NCBI GenBank assembly: GCA_947500295.1
Contig: CANMRM010000006.1
Span: 308,491-372,490 of the forward strand
Direction: 5' to 3'
Length of the DNA: 64,000 nt
DNA from: an uncultured Kordiimonas sp.
Lineage (GTDB): Bacteria > Pseudomonadota > Alphaproteobacteria > Sphingomonadales > Kordiimonadaceae
Both the position numbers and the translations under genes were made by a program. Below the pieces are notes generated by a model. It was not told where the DNA came from. It did not search any database and saw only the letters and a program-made list of their open reading frames with translations. Position 1 is the stretch's first letter, and every line of letters begins with the position of its first letter. Below are positions 14,908 through 22,497 of the stretch, piece by piece.

Positions 14908-15157
14908 TGGCGGGCTCAACACGCATGACAGTGTGACCCGCATGGAAGTGACCGGGATTGCCGGTCCATCTGGCCTGACAATCGTCTATGGCGCGTTTGA
15001 GCTTTTCGATATGCACGGCTTCCTCACTGAGAGGATACAGGCGGCGTTGCATGTCACAGAGAAGGCGGCGCTTGATGCAAAGCTCTTGCAGCAGTTCGGC
15101 TATTTCTTCGGTTGTCAGTTCGTTTCTAAAATCGGCTCGGCTGGTACGGCGGTTCAT
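14900..15157 (-). CDS. Small helical protein, first gene of a leftward pair
   Basis: 85 residues. It starts at ATG 15157 and has a basic N-terminus, a helix with the LTTEEIAELLQELC pattern, two cysteines and a His-rich end (GHFHAGH). No helix-turn-helix is clear. The palindromic element upstream (15162-15210) suggests the pair is regulated, perhaps by its own product. Confidence 0.5.
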   Translation of the reverse strand: MNRRTSRADFRNELTTEEIAELLQELCIKRRLLCDMQRRLYPLSEEAVHIEKLKRAIDDCQARWTGNPGHFHAGHTVMRVEPAND

Positions 15158-15161
15158 TGTT

Positions 15162-15210
15162 GTTTCTCATACTCCCAACCTCGACCCCATAGGTAGTATG
15201 AAATGAGAAC
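15162..15210. promoter_or_regulatory. Imperfect inverted repeat upstream of the leftward pair
   Basis: GTTTCTCATACT (15162-15173) is mirrored by AGTATGAAATGAGAAC (15195-15210), with three extra bases in the right arm and a 21-bp centre. It lies between the leftward pair and the rightward gene at 15282, a likely place for divergent promoters and an operator. Confidence 0.4.
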
Positions 15211-15281
15211 AAAAAAAGAACAAGTGTGCATTTGCTATCGCTATGCGGGCATCTTATATTCACCGCAATTGGGAGAGGGGC

Positions 15282-15953
15282 ATGATTGTTGATCTAAAAA
15301 AAACAAATGGCAAACTTGTTGCCGCAGGAAGCGTGTTAGGATCTTTTGGCCTCGGATGGATACTGTCAGCACTGTTTTGGGAAACAAATTTATATAATTT
15401 CAGAGACTTTCAGACAATTTGGTCATCCGTTTTCGCGTCAATTGGCGGACTATCAATATTTGTGATTGCTTCGGGAAACCTGCGGCACCAAAGGGAATTG
15501 CATTTTTCTCAACTTAATCATCAAAAAGAACTGCAGGATGAGGAAATTGCGAACGAACGTGTGAAACATGAAAAAAAATTATTTGGTATCAAGAAGTTGA
15601 TAGAGAGTGAAATTGATCACAACGAACGTCAACTGACCGCATATTTGGCAAATTCCCCTGACAAAGTAAATGAAACCGGGTCAGTGGAAACGCCACGGGT
15701 ATTAGATTCAACAAAATCTATGTACTTAGAATACGGCGGAGAAATATGGGCTGATGATCCAGAAATGCTGTCAGCGCTACTCCTCCAATATCAAGCTATA
15801 GAGAGTGTGATAGTTTGCGTTCGCCAACTTGTTGGATCGCTACCGACCGGCGATGCGAAAGCTATAGGCAATAGATATCAAGCGCTTCGAAACGTCATCA
15901 TTCATTACACACAATCGGGCATAGTCGAGAGGTTGCGGCAGGGGATGAATTAG
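15282..15953 (+). CDS. Two-helix membrane protein with coiled coil, accessory
   Basis: 223 residues from ATG 15282, with GGGAGAGGGG upstream. Two hydrophobic segments (about 12-32 and 50-66) are followed by a long charged coiled coil (about 70-125) and a helical C-terminal domain. The gene is A/T-rich compared with the chromosomal genes to the right, indicating transfer. Anchored coiled-coil proteins of this layout are frequent in phage cargo and defence genes, but no specific family is recognised. Confidence 0.55.
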   Translation: MIVDLKKTNGKLVAAGSVLGSFGLGWILSALFWETNLYNFRDFQTIWSSVFASIGGLSIFVIASGNLRHQRELHFSQLNHQKELQDEEIANERVKHEKKLFGIKKLIESEIDHNERQLTAYLANSPDKVNETGSVETPRVLDSTKSMYLEYGGEIWADDPEMLSALLLQYQAIESVIVCVRQLVGSLPTGDAKAIGNRYQALRNVIIHYTQSGIVERLRQGMN

Positions 15954-15977
15954 CACACCCTTTACTCTCATTCAGAG

Positions 15978-16021
15978 TTAGACAGTCGCCGCATAAGTTT
16001 TAGACAGTCGCCGCATAAGTT
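15978..16021. repeat. Perfect 22-bp tandem repeat at the element edge
   Basis: TTAGACAGTCGCCGCATAAG followed by TT is present twice, directly abutting (15978-15999, 16000-16021). Each copy contains CGCATAA, the conserved part of a XerC half-site, but no XerD half-site (TTATGTTAA) follows at the right distance. I found no third copy in the window. Possible recombinase arm sites. Confidence 0.6.
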
Positions 16022-16089
16022 ATTGACTTTGTTGAGCATGAAAATAGCTCAAAATGTCTAATGAAACTGATTCGGAAAGTGCGCGATAT

Positions 16090-16128
16090 GATTTGCAATC
16101 CGCTGCGTCACCACTCCGCCATCGCGCC
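16090..16128 (-). pseudogene. 5' half of tRNA-Cys(GCA), truncated
   Basis: Reading leftward from 16128, 39 bases match the acceptor 5' strand (GGCGCGA), the D-arm (GCGGAGTGGTGACGCAGC) and the anticodon loop with GCA (GGATTGCAAATC) of tRNA-Cys. The expected 3' anticodon strand, variable loop and T-arm (GGTTCGA) are missing; the sequence changes to ATATCGCGCAC. TCGCGC there could pair with the acceptor strand, perhaps by chance. The break in the anticodon region and the promoter left in place suggest that an element inserted in this tRNA gene. The 3' half is not in the window. Confidence 0.75.
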
Positions 16129-16156
16129 TCATGTGGTGCCCCGCAAGGGAGAGCAG

Positions 16157-16185
16157 CATATAACAAAGCAGGTGGGCACCAGCAA
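16157..16185 (-). promoter_or_regulatory. Promoter of the truncated tRNA-Cys
   Basis: On the minus strand TTGCTG (16185-16180), a 17-bp spacer and TATATG (16162-16157) place the RNA start near 16150, about 20 bases before the tRNA 5' end. Transcription would now run leftward into the accessory region. Confidence 0.5.
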
Positions 16186-16290
16186 CGCTTTTTTCGCATG
16201 TCCGGGTACAGTCATCCCTAAACCCATGATTATTGGCGATGACAAACCAGACCTGCTACCGTCCGCTCATCAACTGGGAGGAGATCGTCA

Positions 16291-16791
16291 ATGAACAAAA
16301 TAATCACAGCCGCAATTCTGGCCTTCGGGCTTTTGACCGGGTCCGTCATGGCCGACGAGTCGGCTATTTACCTCGTGCGACATGCAGAAAAGCAAGCCGA
16401 CAGCGATCCTGAACTGACAGAGCATGGCCGGGCCAGGGCAGTGGCGCTCGCCAAAATCCTGCATTCTGTCGATCTTGCCAAAGTCTATTCAACCGACACC
16501 AGGCGAACACGACAGACAGCGGAACCCACAGTTGCCGACAAGGGTCTCAGTATTGAAACCTATGACCCACGTGCGTTTCGTCAGTACGCTGATGCGCTCA
16601 AACAGGAATTCCTGAACGGGGACAAGTCCATTCTTGTTGTCGGTCACAGCAATACAACACCCTATCTGGCAACGCTGCTGACAGGGGAGGAATTTCCCAT
16701 GATGTCGGAAGATCAGTATGACCGTCTTTATGTCGTGCGCAAGTCCGAGGATGGCAGCCTTAAGGCGACAATCGAAACCTTCAATCCCTGA
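16291..16791 (+). CDS. Periplasmic histidine phosphatase family protein
   Basis: 166 residues; residues 1-21 are a signal peptide ending at VMA-DE. The phosphoglycerate-mutase/SixA superfamily signature is clear: LVRHAEK (His31 is the phospho-acceptor), then DTRRTRQTAEP and LVVGHSNT with the second catalytic His. It removes phosphate from an unknown substrate in the periplasm. GGGAGGAG precedes the ATG. It is the first intact chromosomal gene right of the accessory region. Confidence 0.85.
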   Translation: MNKIITAAILAFGLLTGSVMADESAIYLVRHAEKQADSDPELTEHGRARAVALAKILHSVDLAKVYSTDTRRTRQTAEPTVADKGLSIETYDPRAFRQYADALKQEFLNGDKSILVVGHSNTTPYLATLLTGEEFPMMSEDQYDRLYVVRKSEDGSLKATIETFNP

Positions 16792-17036
16792 CCTTTTGGC
16801 AGACAGTCGGTGCCTGCACCGGCTGGTCGCATATCAGGGGCAAATTGACGCAAGCCCCTTGGCTATGGGGCTGCAGTTGTTAGGGCATGACGGATACGAT
16901 GCGAGAATCCGCCGGTTTTATTGGCATGGTGGCTGAAAAGGCCATTGTTTCTGTGATCCGGTCGCATTATAAAGCCACGAATTCCCGCGCCTGATTCTTA
17001 TCGGAGCAACGGCGCTATGAAACAAGAGGCAAACCC

Positions 17037-17690
17037 GTGACTGAAACCGCTGTGGCCCTATCTCATATGATTGATTGCCAGCTTCGCCCTAGCGAAGTGA
17101 ATGACGAACGCATCCTGGATGCAATTGCTGCTGTGCCCAGAGAGTTGTTTGTTCCCAAGGCGAAACGATCCGTTGCCTATGTCGACGAGGATATTGAGGT
17201 CGGCGAAGGCCGTTTCTTGCTGGAGCCTCGCGTGTTTGCGCGCATGCTTGTAGCAGCAGATGTTCAAGCGGATGATATCGTGCTCGATATCGGGTGTGCC
17301 ACCGGATATTCGTCGGCTGTGCTGGCTCAGCTTGCCGAGGCTATTGTTGCCGTCGAAGAAAATGAAAAACTGGCTGGGCTGGCCGAGAAAAAACTCGCAG
17401 ATCAGGAAGTAATGAATGTTGCGGTCGTAACCTGCTCCATGTGTGACGGTGTGGCCAAACAGGGCCCATATGACGTTATTTTCATTGAAGGCGCCGTCGA
17501 GGACATTCCAGCCGCTTTGATCAAGCAGTTGAAAGAAGGCGGCCGTCTGGTTTGTGTAAAGCTTGAAGGCGGCGTGGGCCGAGCCCATATCATCAGGAAA
17601 TCGGGAGGTGAAGTGACCGGCCAAAACCTGTTTGATGCCAATGTCACGACGCTCCCGGGTTTTGAGAGACAGCAAGGTTTTGTTTTTTAG
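17037..17690 (+). CDS. Protein-L-isoaspartate O-methyltransferase family protein
   Basis: 217 residues, GTG start. The SAM-binding motif VLDIGCATGYSSAVLA lies near residues 82-97 and VPRELFVP near 32-39 matches the PCMT family, which methylates damaged isoaspartyl residues. This subtype sits upstream of tolC in many alphaproteobacteria and differs from the pcm beside surE (absent here); its substrate is less certain. The motif glycine pattern is DIGCATGYSS rather than the usual GxGSGY. Confidence 0.75.
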   Translation: MTETAVALSHMIDCQLRPSEVNDERILDAIAAVPRELFVPKAKRSVAYVDEDIEVGEGRFLLEPRVFARMLVAADVQADDIVLDIGCATGYSSAVLAQLAEAIVAVEENEKLAGLAEKKLADQEVMNVAVVTCSMCDGVAKQGPYDVIFIEGAVEDIPAALIKQLKEGGRLVCVKLEGGVGRAHIIRKSGGEVTGQNLFDANVTTLPGFERQQGFVF

Positions 17691-17848
17691 AGTGGGATGG
17701 CTTCGTGCCTTATAAAGAGATTGGCCAAAAAATGGTCAAAATAGAGAAAGAAAGATGATAAATAGCACTTTCTCTGGTTATTCATCCAAGCGCAGGGTGA
17801 GTGACGTAACAACAAAAACGATAACAGCGAGGAAATGAGGAGAAACAG

Positions 17849-19240
17849 ATGAAACTGGGGATGAAGGCAATTCTGGCCGCGACAACGATGCTGGCCGGCA
17901 CGTCAATGGCATCCGCCGAGACGCTTAAGGAAGCACTCGCAGCAGCCTACGCAAGCAATCCGCAGCTTATGGCACAGCGCGCTGCTCTCAGGGCAACTGA
18001 TGAAGGTGTCGCCGCCGCCAACGCGGGCTTCCTGCCAACCGTTAACGGAACCGGGAGTTTTGACCGGGGCGCAAGGGTGATTGAAGATACGCGCCCGGCT
18101 CCAGACGGAGGCACTTCCAATCAGGACATTAATTCAGATTCTTACACCATTACCGTTGGACAAAATCTGTTCCGTGGTTTCCAGGACCGTAGCACCCGCA
18201 AACAACGTATACGTGAAATTGATGCGGGCAGGGCTCAGCTTTCCAATGTAGAGCAACAAGTTTTACTGGAGGCGGTCACCGCTTACATGAATGTTTTGCG
18301 CGATGAAGCGGTCGTCGAGCTGAACAAGAACAATATTCAGGTGTTGGAGCGCCAGTTGCAGGCAAGCCGAGATCGATTCCGTGTCGGGGAAGTCACCCGA
18401 ACGGACGTTGCTCAGTCTGAAGCTCGCCTTGAAGGTTCCAAATCAACCCTTCTGAGTTCGGAAGCGGCATTGGCCGGAAGTAGAGCCCAGTATCAGCGGG
18501 TTATTGGGCGTGCGCCGGCTACGTTGGAAACACCGACCGAAAAACCTGACCTGCCATTGACCCTGGATGAAGCAGTTGAAATCGCCATTGGGGAAAGTCC
18601 AAATGTTAAAGTCGCACGATACAACGAACAAGCGGCGCGCTATTCAATCAATGCGGCAAAAGGCAATCTTCTTCCCAGCGTGGATTTGACGTATCAATTT
18701 ACACATGCGGAACAGATTCAGAACTTTGGTACTCTCTCTTTTCCAGTAATTGCCGATATCAACAGCGTGAACGTTCGGGTGAGTGTCCCGATTTTTAATG
18801 GCGGTGTTCGTCATTCAAATGTGCGTCGTGCAAAACAAATTCGTAGCCAACGCATGATGGAAATCTATCAGGCAGAGAGGGTTGCTCAGGAGCAGGCGCT
18901 TGTAGCGTGGGACAATTACCGGGCTGCGCAGGGCCAGATTCTTTCGAATGAAGCGCAGGTGCGGGCCAACGAAATTGCGCTCGAAGGGGTTCGGCAGGAA
19001 GCCTATGTCGGCTCCCGTACCACTTTGGATGTTCTTAACGCAGAACAGGAACTGCTGAATGCTCGTGTCTCGCTTGTCCGCGCGCAACGTGATGAAGCGG
19101 TTGCTGCATACAGTTTGGTTTCTGCTGTGGGTCGCTTGACTGCCCGGGAGATTGGGTTGGGTGTCGACCTCTATAATGAACAGGCTTACCTTGAGAAGGT
19201 GGACGGTAAGTTCATTGGCTTTGATACGGAAGTCCGATAA
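17849..19240 (+). CDS. tolC: TolC-family outer membrane efflux protein
   Basis: 463 residues with a signal peptide cut near SMASA-ET. Two repeated outer-membrane-efflux-protein domains (PF02321) carry the long helices that form the periplasmic tunnel, including the diagnostic VGEVTRTDVAQSEARL and VGSRTTLDVLNAEQELLNARV. It would form the trimeric exit duct for tripartite pumps or type I secretion; the RTX protein at 36 kb is a possible substrate. GGAAATGAGGAG lies before the ATG, and a strong terminator follows. Confidence 0.9.
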   Translation: MKLGMKAILAATTMLAGTSMASAETLKEALAAAYASNPQLMAQRAALRATDEGVAAANAGFLPTVNGTGSFDRGARVIEDTRPAPDGGTSNQDINSDSYTITVGQNLFRGFQDRSTRKQRIREIDAGRAQLSNVEQQVLLEAVTAYMNVLRDEAVVELNKNNIQVLERQLQASRDRFRVGEVTRTDVAQSEARLEGSKSTLLSSEAALAGSRAQYQRVIGRAPATLETPTEKPDLPLTLDEAVEIAIGESPNVKVARYNEQAARYSINAAKGNLLPSVDLTYQFTHAEQIQNFGTLSFPVIADINSVNVRVSVPIFNGGVRHSNVRRAKQIRSQRMMEIYQAERVAQEQALVAWDNYRAAQGQILSNEAQVRANEIALEGVRQEAYVGSRTTLDVLNAEQELLNARVSLVRAQRDEAVAAYSLVSAVGRLTAREIGLGVDLYNEQAYLEKVDGKFIGFDTEVR

Positions 19241-19264
19241 GACCATAACAGCCTAAATGTTAAG

Positions 19265-19288
19265 GGGAGCCAATTTGGCTCCCTTTTT
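19265..19288 (+). terminator. Terminator after tolC
   Basis: GGGAGCC-AATTT-GGCTCCC followed by five T: a perfect 7-bp stem typical of a rho-independent terminator, 25 bases after the tolC stop. Confidence 0.85.
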
Positions 19289-19428
19289 GCTTATAGACAT
19301 TGTGGCGCGGAAACGTGCCGGTGTCGGGCAGAATCGGATAACTGCTTTAGTTCTTTTAAGAATTATTGACACAACACGGTGATAACGGTACCTGTTTTAG
19401 CAGGGAGTGAATTGGAACTGGCGGGTCT

Positions 19429-20025
19429 ATGAGCGCTGACGCATCTGAAGACGAACCGACCATGGAGGAAATCCTGGCGTCTATCCGCCGGATTATTTCC
19501 GATGAATCGGAGGATGAAGGGGAACTGGAAACGGCGGAGGATGATTCCTTCGACGAGGAGCCCGTGCGCGACCCGGAACCTGAGCCGGAACCTGAACCCG
19601 AGCCGGAGCCAGAACCCGAGCCGGAGCCAGAACCCGATCCGGAACCTGAGCCGGAACCAGAACCCGAGCCCGAACCAACGCCGGAGCCGACGGCTGCTCC
19701 TGCCCCTGAGCCAACGCCAGCACCGACTGCTGCGCCCGCTCCAATGCCGGAGCCGGAAGAGGACGTGCTTGAACTGACAGATCTGGCGACACCCGGAGAG
19801 ATTGAGTCGATTGTTTCGCCAACGGTCGAATCCCAGACAGCTGATAGTTTTGCGCATCTGACACATTTGATGGTGCAGGGCTACGGTGGTGCGGAAAATA
19901 CGCTGGAATCGTTGGTAAGAGCGATGCTGAAGCCGATGCTGCAGGCATGGCTTGATGAGAACCTGCCCTCTATCGTGCAAGATGCGGTGGAGCGTGAAGT
20001 TGCTCGGATTGCTCGCCGGCAATAG
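19429..20025 (+). CDS. popZ: PopZ-like cell-pole organising protein (DUF2497)
   Basis: 198 residues with the three-part PopZ layout: a short N-terminal helix [18 protein letters not shown], a long acidic Pro/Glu linker (residues 45-100, EPEPEP repeats) and C-terminal helices with [19 protein letters not shown] that drive oligomerisation. In Caulobacter PopZ forms a polar matrix that holds the chromosome origin and signalling proteins. The gene order with tolC and, further on, valS is typical. The linker DNA is repetitive (GAACCC/GAGCCG units) and so prone to length change. Confidence 0.85.
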   Translation: MSADASEDEPTMEEILASIRRIISDESEDEGELETAEDDSFDEEPVRDPEPEPEPEPEPEPEPEPEPEPDPEPEPEPEPEPEPTPEPTAAPAPEPTPAPTAAPAPMPEPEEDVLELTDLATPGEIESIVSPTVESQTADSFAHLTHLMVQGYGGAENTLESLVRAMLKPMLQAWLDENLPSIVQDAVEREVARIARRQ

Positions 20026-20097
20026 GCGCCTTACCCTTTAAATACACTTGTGAAGATCGGCAACATGTGCCGCTGAACGACCTGTATCGCGTGTTTG

Positions 20098-21168
20098 TCA
20101 GTTGTGGTTGCTTTGTCCCAAATGATGCGGAGACAGGGGGCGTGTCTTGGTATTGAAGATTGTAAAGGACGGATAGATCGGCAGTTTGGGCCCAAAGAAC
20201 TTCACCTTGAAATCTTCATTGTTTGGTGTGTAGATCGCGCCATCCGTGATTTGAATAGGCTCGCCGTCTTCATCGACAACAGGCGACAGCAGCAGTCTTT
20301 CTCCATAAAAATCAATCACATGGATATATTGCGTCAGGATACTTGCGCCGATCAGGCCATCGCGTTCTTCACTCTGGTCGGGAACATTACTTGCGATAAA
20401 GATCGGCATGTTTTCGAAATAGAGATTGCCAAAGTCGATATTGGCAGCGGTCAGTACCCCCATATCCCGGCTTTCAAGCTCTTCCCGCTCGGTTTTTGAG
20501 GTCACTTGCATGTAATGTTTGCGACTCCAGAAAACCATGCCCCCGGGGTAGCCGCTATCAAGCATCATATTTTTGAGTGTGGTTCGTTTCTCCCAGGGCA
20601 GCTGGGAGCGAAAAGAGATATAGGGTGTGTGACCCTGCATGCTCAGTTTGTGCTCAATTTCAAAGTCTTCCACCAGATTGGTGCCACGCGGATATAGGCT
20701 GAGCCGCCCCTGTAGAGGGTCAATCTCCACCACATAGCGTTCAAAAAGCTCCTGACCAATGATACCGCTGAAGTTTGCGTCGAGGGCTTGTTTTATTTCG
20801 GTCTCACCTTCGATCAGCAAGCCGTTGGTGCTGACCAGTTCCGAGCCGCTTGAACCGAGCGTTACATTGCCGAGCCGACGTCCTGTCACCGAGTGGCCAA
20901 TAGCAGGAAAATTAACCTGTGCCTCATCGCCGGTGAAGGCAGCGTCCGGCACCATCGCGCCGTCAAAAAATATCGAAGTTGTTGCCCCGGTATCGAGCAG
21001 GAAGGTGACCGTGCCGTCCGGGCCATCAAACAGGATGTGTGTTCGGTTGTCGACGATCTCAATCGGCAGGCTCGCAATAGGCGTCGGTTTTGCCGATGTT
21101 TCAATAGACCCGATCATCAAAGCCAGAAGAATCGTGGTGCTTTTATGAAGTGTGGAAAGAATTTTCAT
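20098..21168 (-). CDS. Exported two-lobed retropepsin-like aspartic protease
   Basis: 356 residues from ATG 21168, with an N-terminal signal peptide (to about 26). Two similar lobes are visible: lobe 1 has FLLDTG (Asp59) and, 75 residues on, SGIIGQELFERYVVEID; lobe 2 has MMLDSG (Asp204) and DGLIGASILTQYIHVID. Each lobe thus carries the D-[ST]-G and hydrophobic-Gly motifs of a retropepsin, so one chain could form the two-aspartate active site that normally needs a dimer. It is paralogous to the next gene. Confidence 0.75.
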   Translation of the reverse strand: MKILSTLHKSTTILLALMIGSIETSAKPTPIASLPIEIVDNRTHILFDGPDGTVTFLLDTGATTSIFFDGAMVPDAAFTGDEAQVNFPAIGHSVTGRRLGNVTLGSSGSELVSTNGLLIEGETEIKQALDANFSGIIGQELFERYVVEIDPLQGRLSLYPRGTNLVEDFEIEHKLSMQGHTPYISFRSQLPWEKRTTLKNMMLDSGYPGGMVFWSRKHYMQVTSKTEREELESRDMGVLTAANIDFGNLYFENMPIFIASNVPDQSEERDGLIGASILTQYIHVIDFYGERLLLSPVVDEDGEPIQITDGAIYTPNNEDFKVKFFGPKLPIYPSFTIFNTKTRPLSPHHLGQSNHN

Positions 21169-21294
21169 GACGCAAGTATAGGAAAAGAGCGAATGACAAG
21201 CAAATCGTGACTTGCTTATTGCGATGAACCGCGAGTTTTGCAAGACCAACCGACAGAACCCATGCAGGTATCGTCGGCGCGCGCGTTCAGAATA

Positions 21295-22320
21295 TTAGTT
21301 CTGCCGAATAACAGTCGTGGGGGAAATGGACAGGCGAGGAGAGAAGGCAGAGAATACATAGTCATCGTCATTTGGCGGATAGAACGTGCCGTCAATCTGG
21401 CGGCTATAGTCACTGCCTTCTGCGATAGCCAACATCCACATCCTGCGGCTGGTCAGGTCGATTGCATAACTGAAGTTGTTCAGGATGGATGCCCCAATCA
21501 AACCATCGCGTTTCCCAACCTGTTTTGGAGGATAGGCCCCCAAATAAACCGGTGTTTGCAAAAACTTCAACCGGCCAAAGGAGAAACTCGCGCGGCCAAC
21601 AATTGCGGTGCTGTCGCGGTAGGCTTCAGGTGTCAGTTTGGCGGCCTTGCGATAGTGGGTGCTGTCCCAGAATACAATTGCCCCCGGATAGCCGGTATCC
21701 ACGAGCATTTCCTTGGCCGATGGCATGGTCTCCCAGGGCATTTTGCTGCGAAACCGGATATGAGGGGCGTCGTCCTGCATATAGAGCGTATGTGTGGTGC
21801 GATAAAAAGCTGACAGATCTGATCCTCGATCATAAAGCCTCATGACCCGCGCTGCGGGGTCGATTTCAATGGCAAACTGCTGGAAAAATTCCTGCCCCAG
21901 AATGCCGTCATAGCGCAGCAGCAGCCGCGCCCTCAAATCTGCTTTGCTATCAAGACGCACCATTTTTTTAAGGTATATGGGCTCGCCGTGCAGCGTGAGC
22001 TCGACAGCCTCGACCGTGTCGCCCTCAATACGCTCATCGAGGGCCGGAAACAGGATAGATGTTTTGCCGACAGTTTTCAGCGAACTGATCAGGTCATGGT
22101 CGTGCCCGAACAGGATCGACGTTGAAGCCCCGGAATCGAGTAACATGGTGATTGCCGTTCCCTGCAGTTCCATGGTCAGGCGAATCCGATTGTTCTCGAA
22201 CTCAAATGGTATTTCGGTTTTAGGGACGGGGGTGTTATCTTGCGCGGCCGTCGTGCCAGGTGCCGGGCTCACAAAAATGAGCAGTAAGAAAGCGGTACAA
22301 TGAACTGCGAATTTAATCAT
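21295..22320 (-). CDS. Exported two-lobed retropepsin-like aspartic protease, paralogue
   Basis: 341 residues from ATG 22320, which gives a clean signal peptide (AVHCTAFLLLIFVSPAPG). Motif order matches its neighbour: MLLDSG (Asp62), DGILGQEFF (about 138-145), MLVDTG (Asp208) and DGLIGASIL (272-280), with FRSKMPWE and MPNN/PPND near the ends also shared. The pair arose by gene duplication and lies between popZ and valS on the opposite strand. The substrate in the periplasm is unknown. Confidence 0.75.
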   Translation of the reverse strand: MIKFAVHCTAFLLLIFVSPAPGTTAAQDNTPVPKTEIPFEFENNRIRLTMELQGTAITMLLDSGASTSILFGHDHDLISSLKTVGKTSILFPALDERIEGDTVEAVELTLHGEPIYLKKMVRLDSKADLRARLLLRYDGILGQEFFQQFAIEIDPAARVMRLYDRGSDLSAFYRTTHTLYMQDDAPHIRFRSKMPWETMPSAKEMLVDTGYPGAIVFWDSTHYRKAAKLTPEAYRDSTAIVGRASFSFGRLKFLQTPVYLGAYPPKQVGKRDGLIGASILNNFSYAIDLTSRRMWMLAIAEGSDYSRQIDGTFYPPNDDDYVFSAFSPRLSISPTTVIRQN

Positions 22321-22497
22321 AACAGTTACCAGCGTAACATGCATAAATTTGGCCGCAAGGCCCTGCCTGGACGCTTCCAAACTTCCCTTGCCACTGACAA
22401 AATGAAATCAGGGCTTTCACTTTCCTTCAAATTTGTGCATTTTGCGGCCCAATTTGACCGAAATATCTCGCGTTAGCCGACCAAGCAGGTAACAAGA

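Larger units (their letters stand above)
15954..16290. other. Junction region between accessory DNA and chromosome
   Basis: This gap holds a 22-bp tandem repeat (15978-16021), the 5' half of a tRNA-Cys gene on the minus strand (16090-16128) and that tRNA's promoter (16157-16185). An open frame at 16061-16294 runs antisense to the tRNA fragment and is not a gene. Confidence 0.6.

Noticed and set aside
15978..16021. Start of a CRISPR array
   Set aside because: Only two abutting copies, with no spacers and no cas genes.
15985..16035. Complete dif (XerC/XerD) site
   Set aside because: CGCATAA is present but no TTATGTTAA-like half-site lies six bases away.
16061..16294. Rightward 77-codon open frame
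   Set aside because: It runs antisense across the tRNA-Cys fragment and its promoter, with no ribosome site or family resemblance.
19363..20022. Leftward open frame rich in Arg/Gly/Phe opposite popZ
   Set aside because: Low-complexity product of the GAACCC/GAGCCG repeats on the other strand; PopZ motifs fit the rightward frame.
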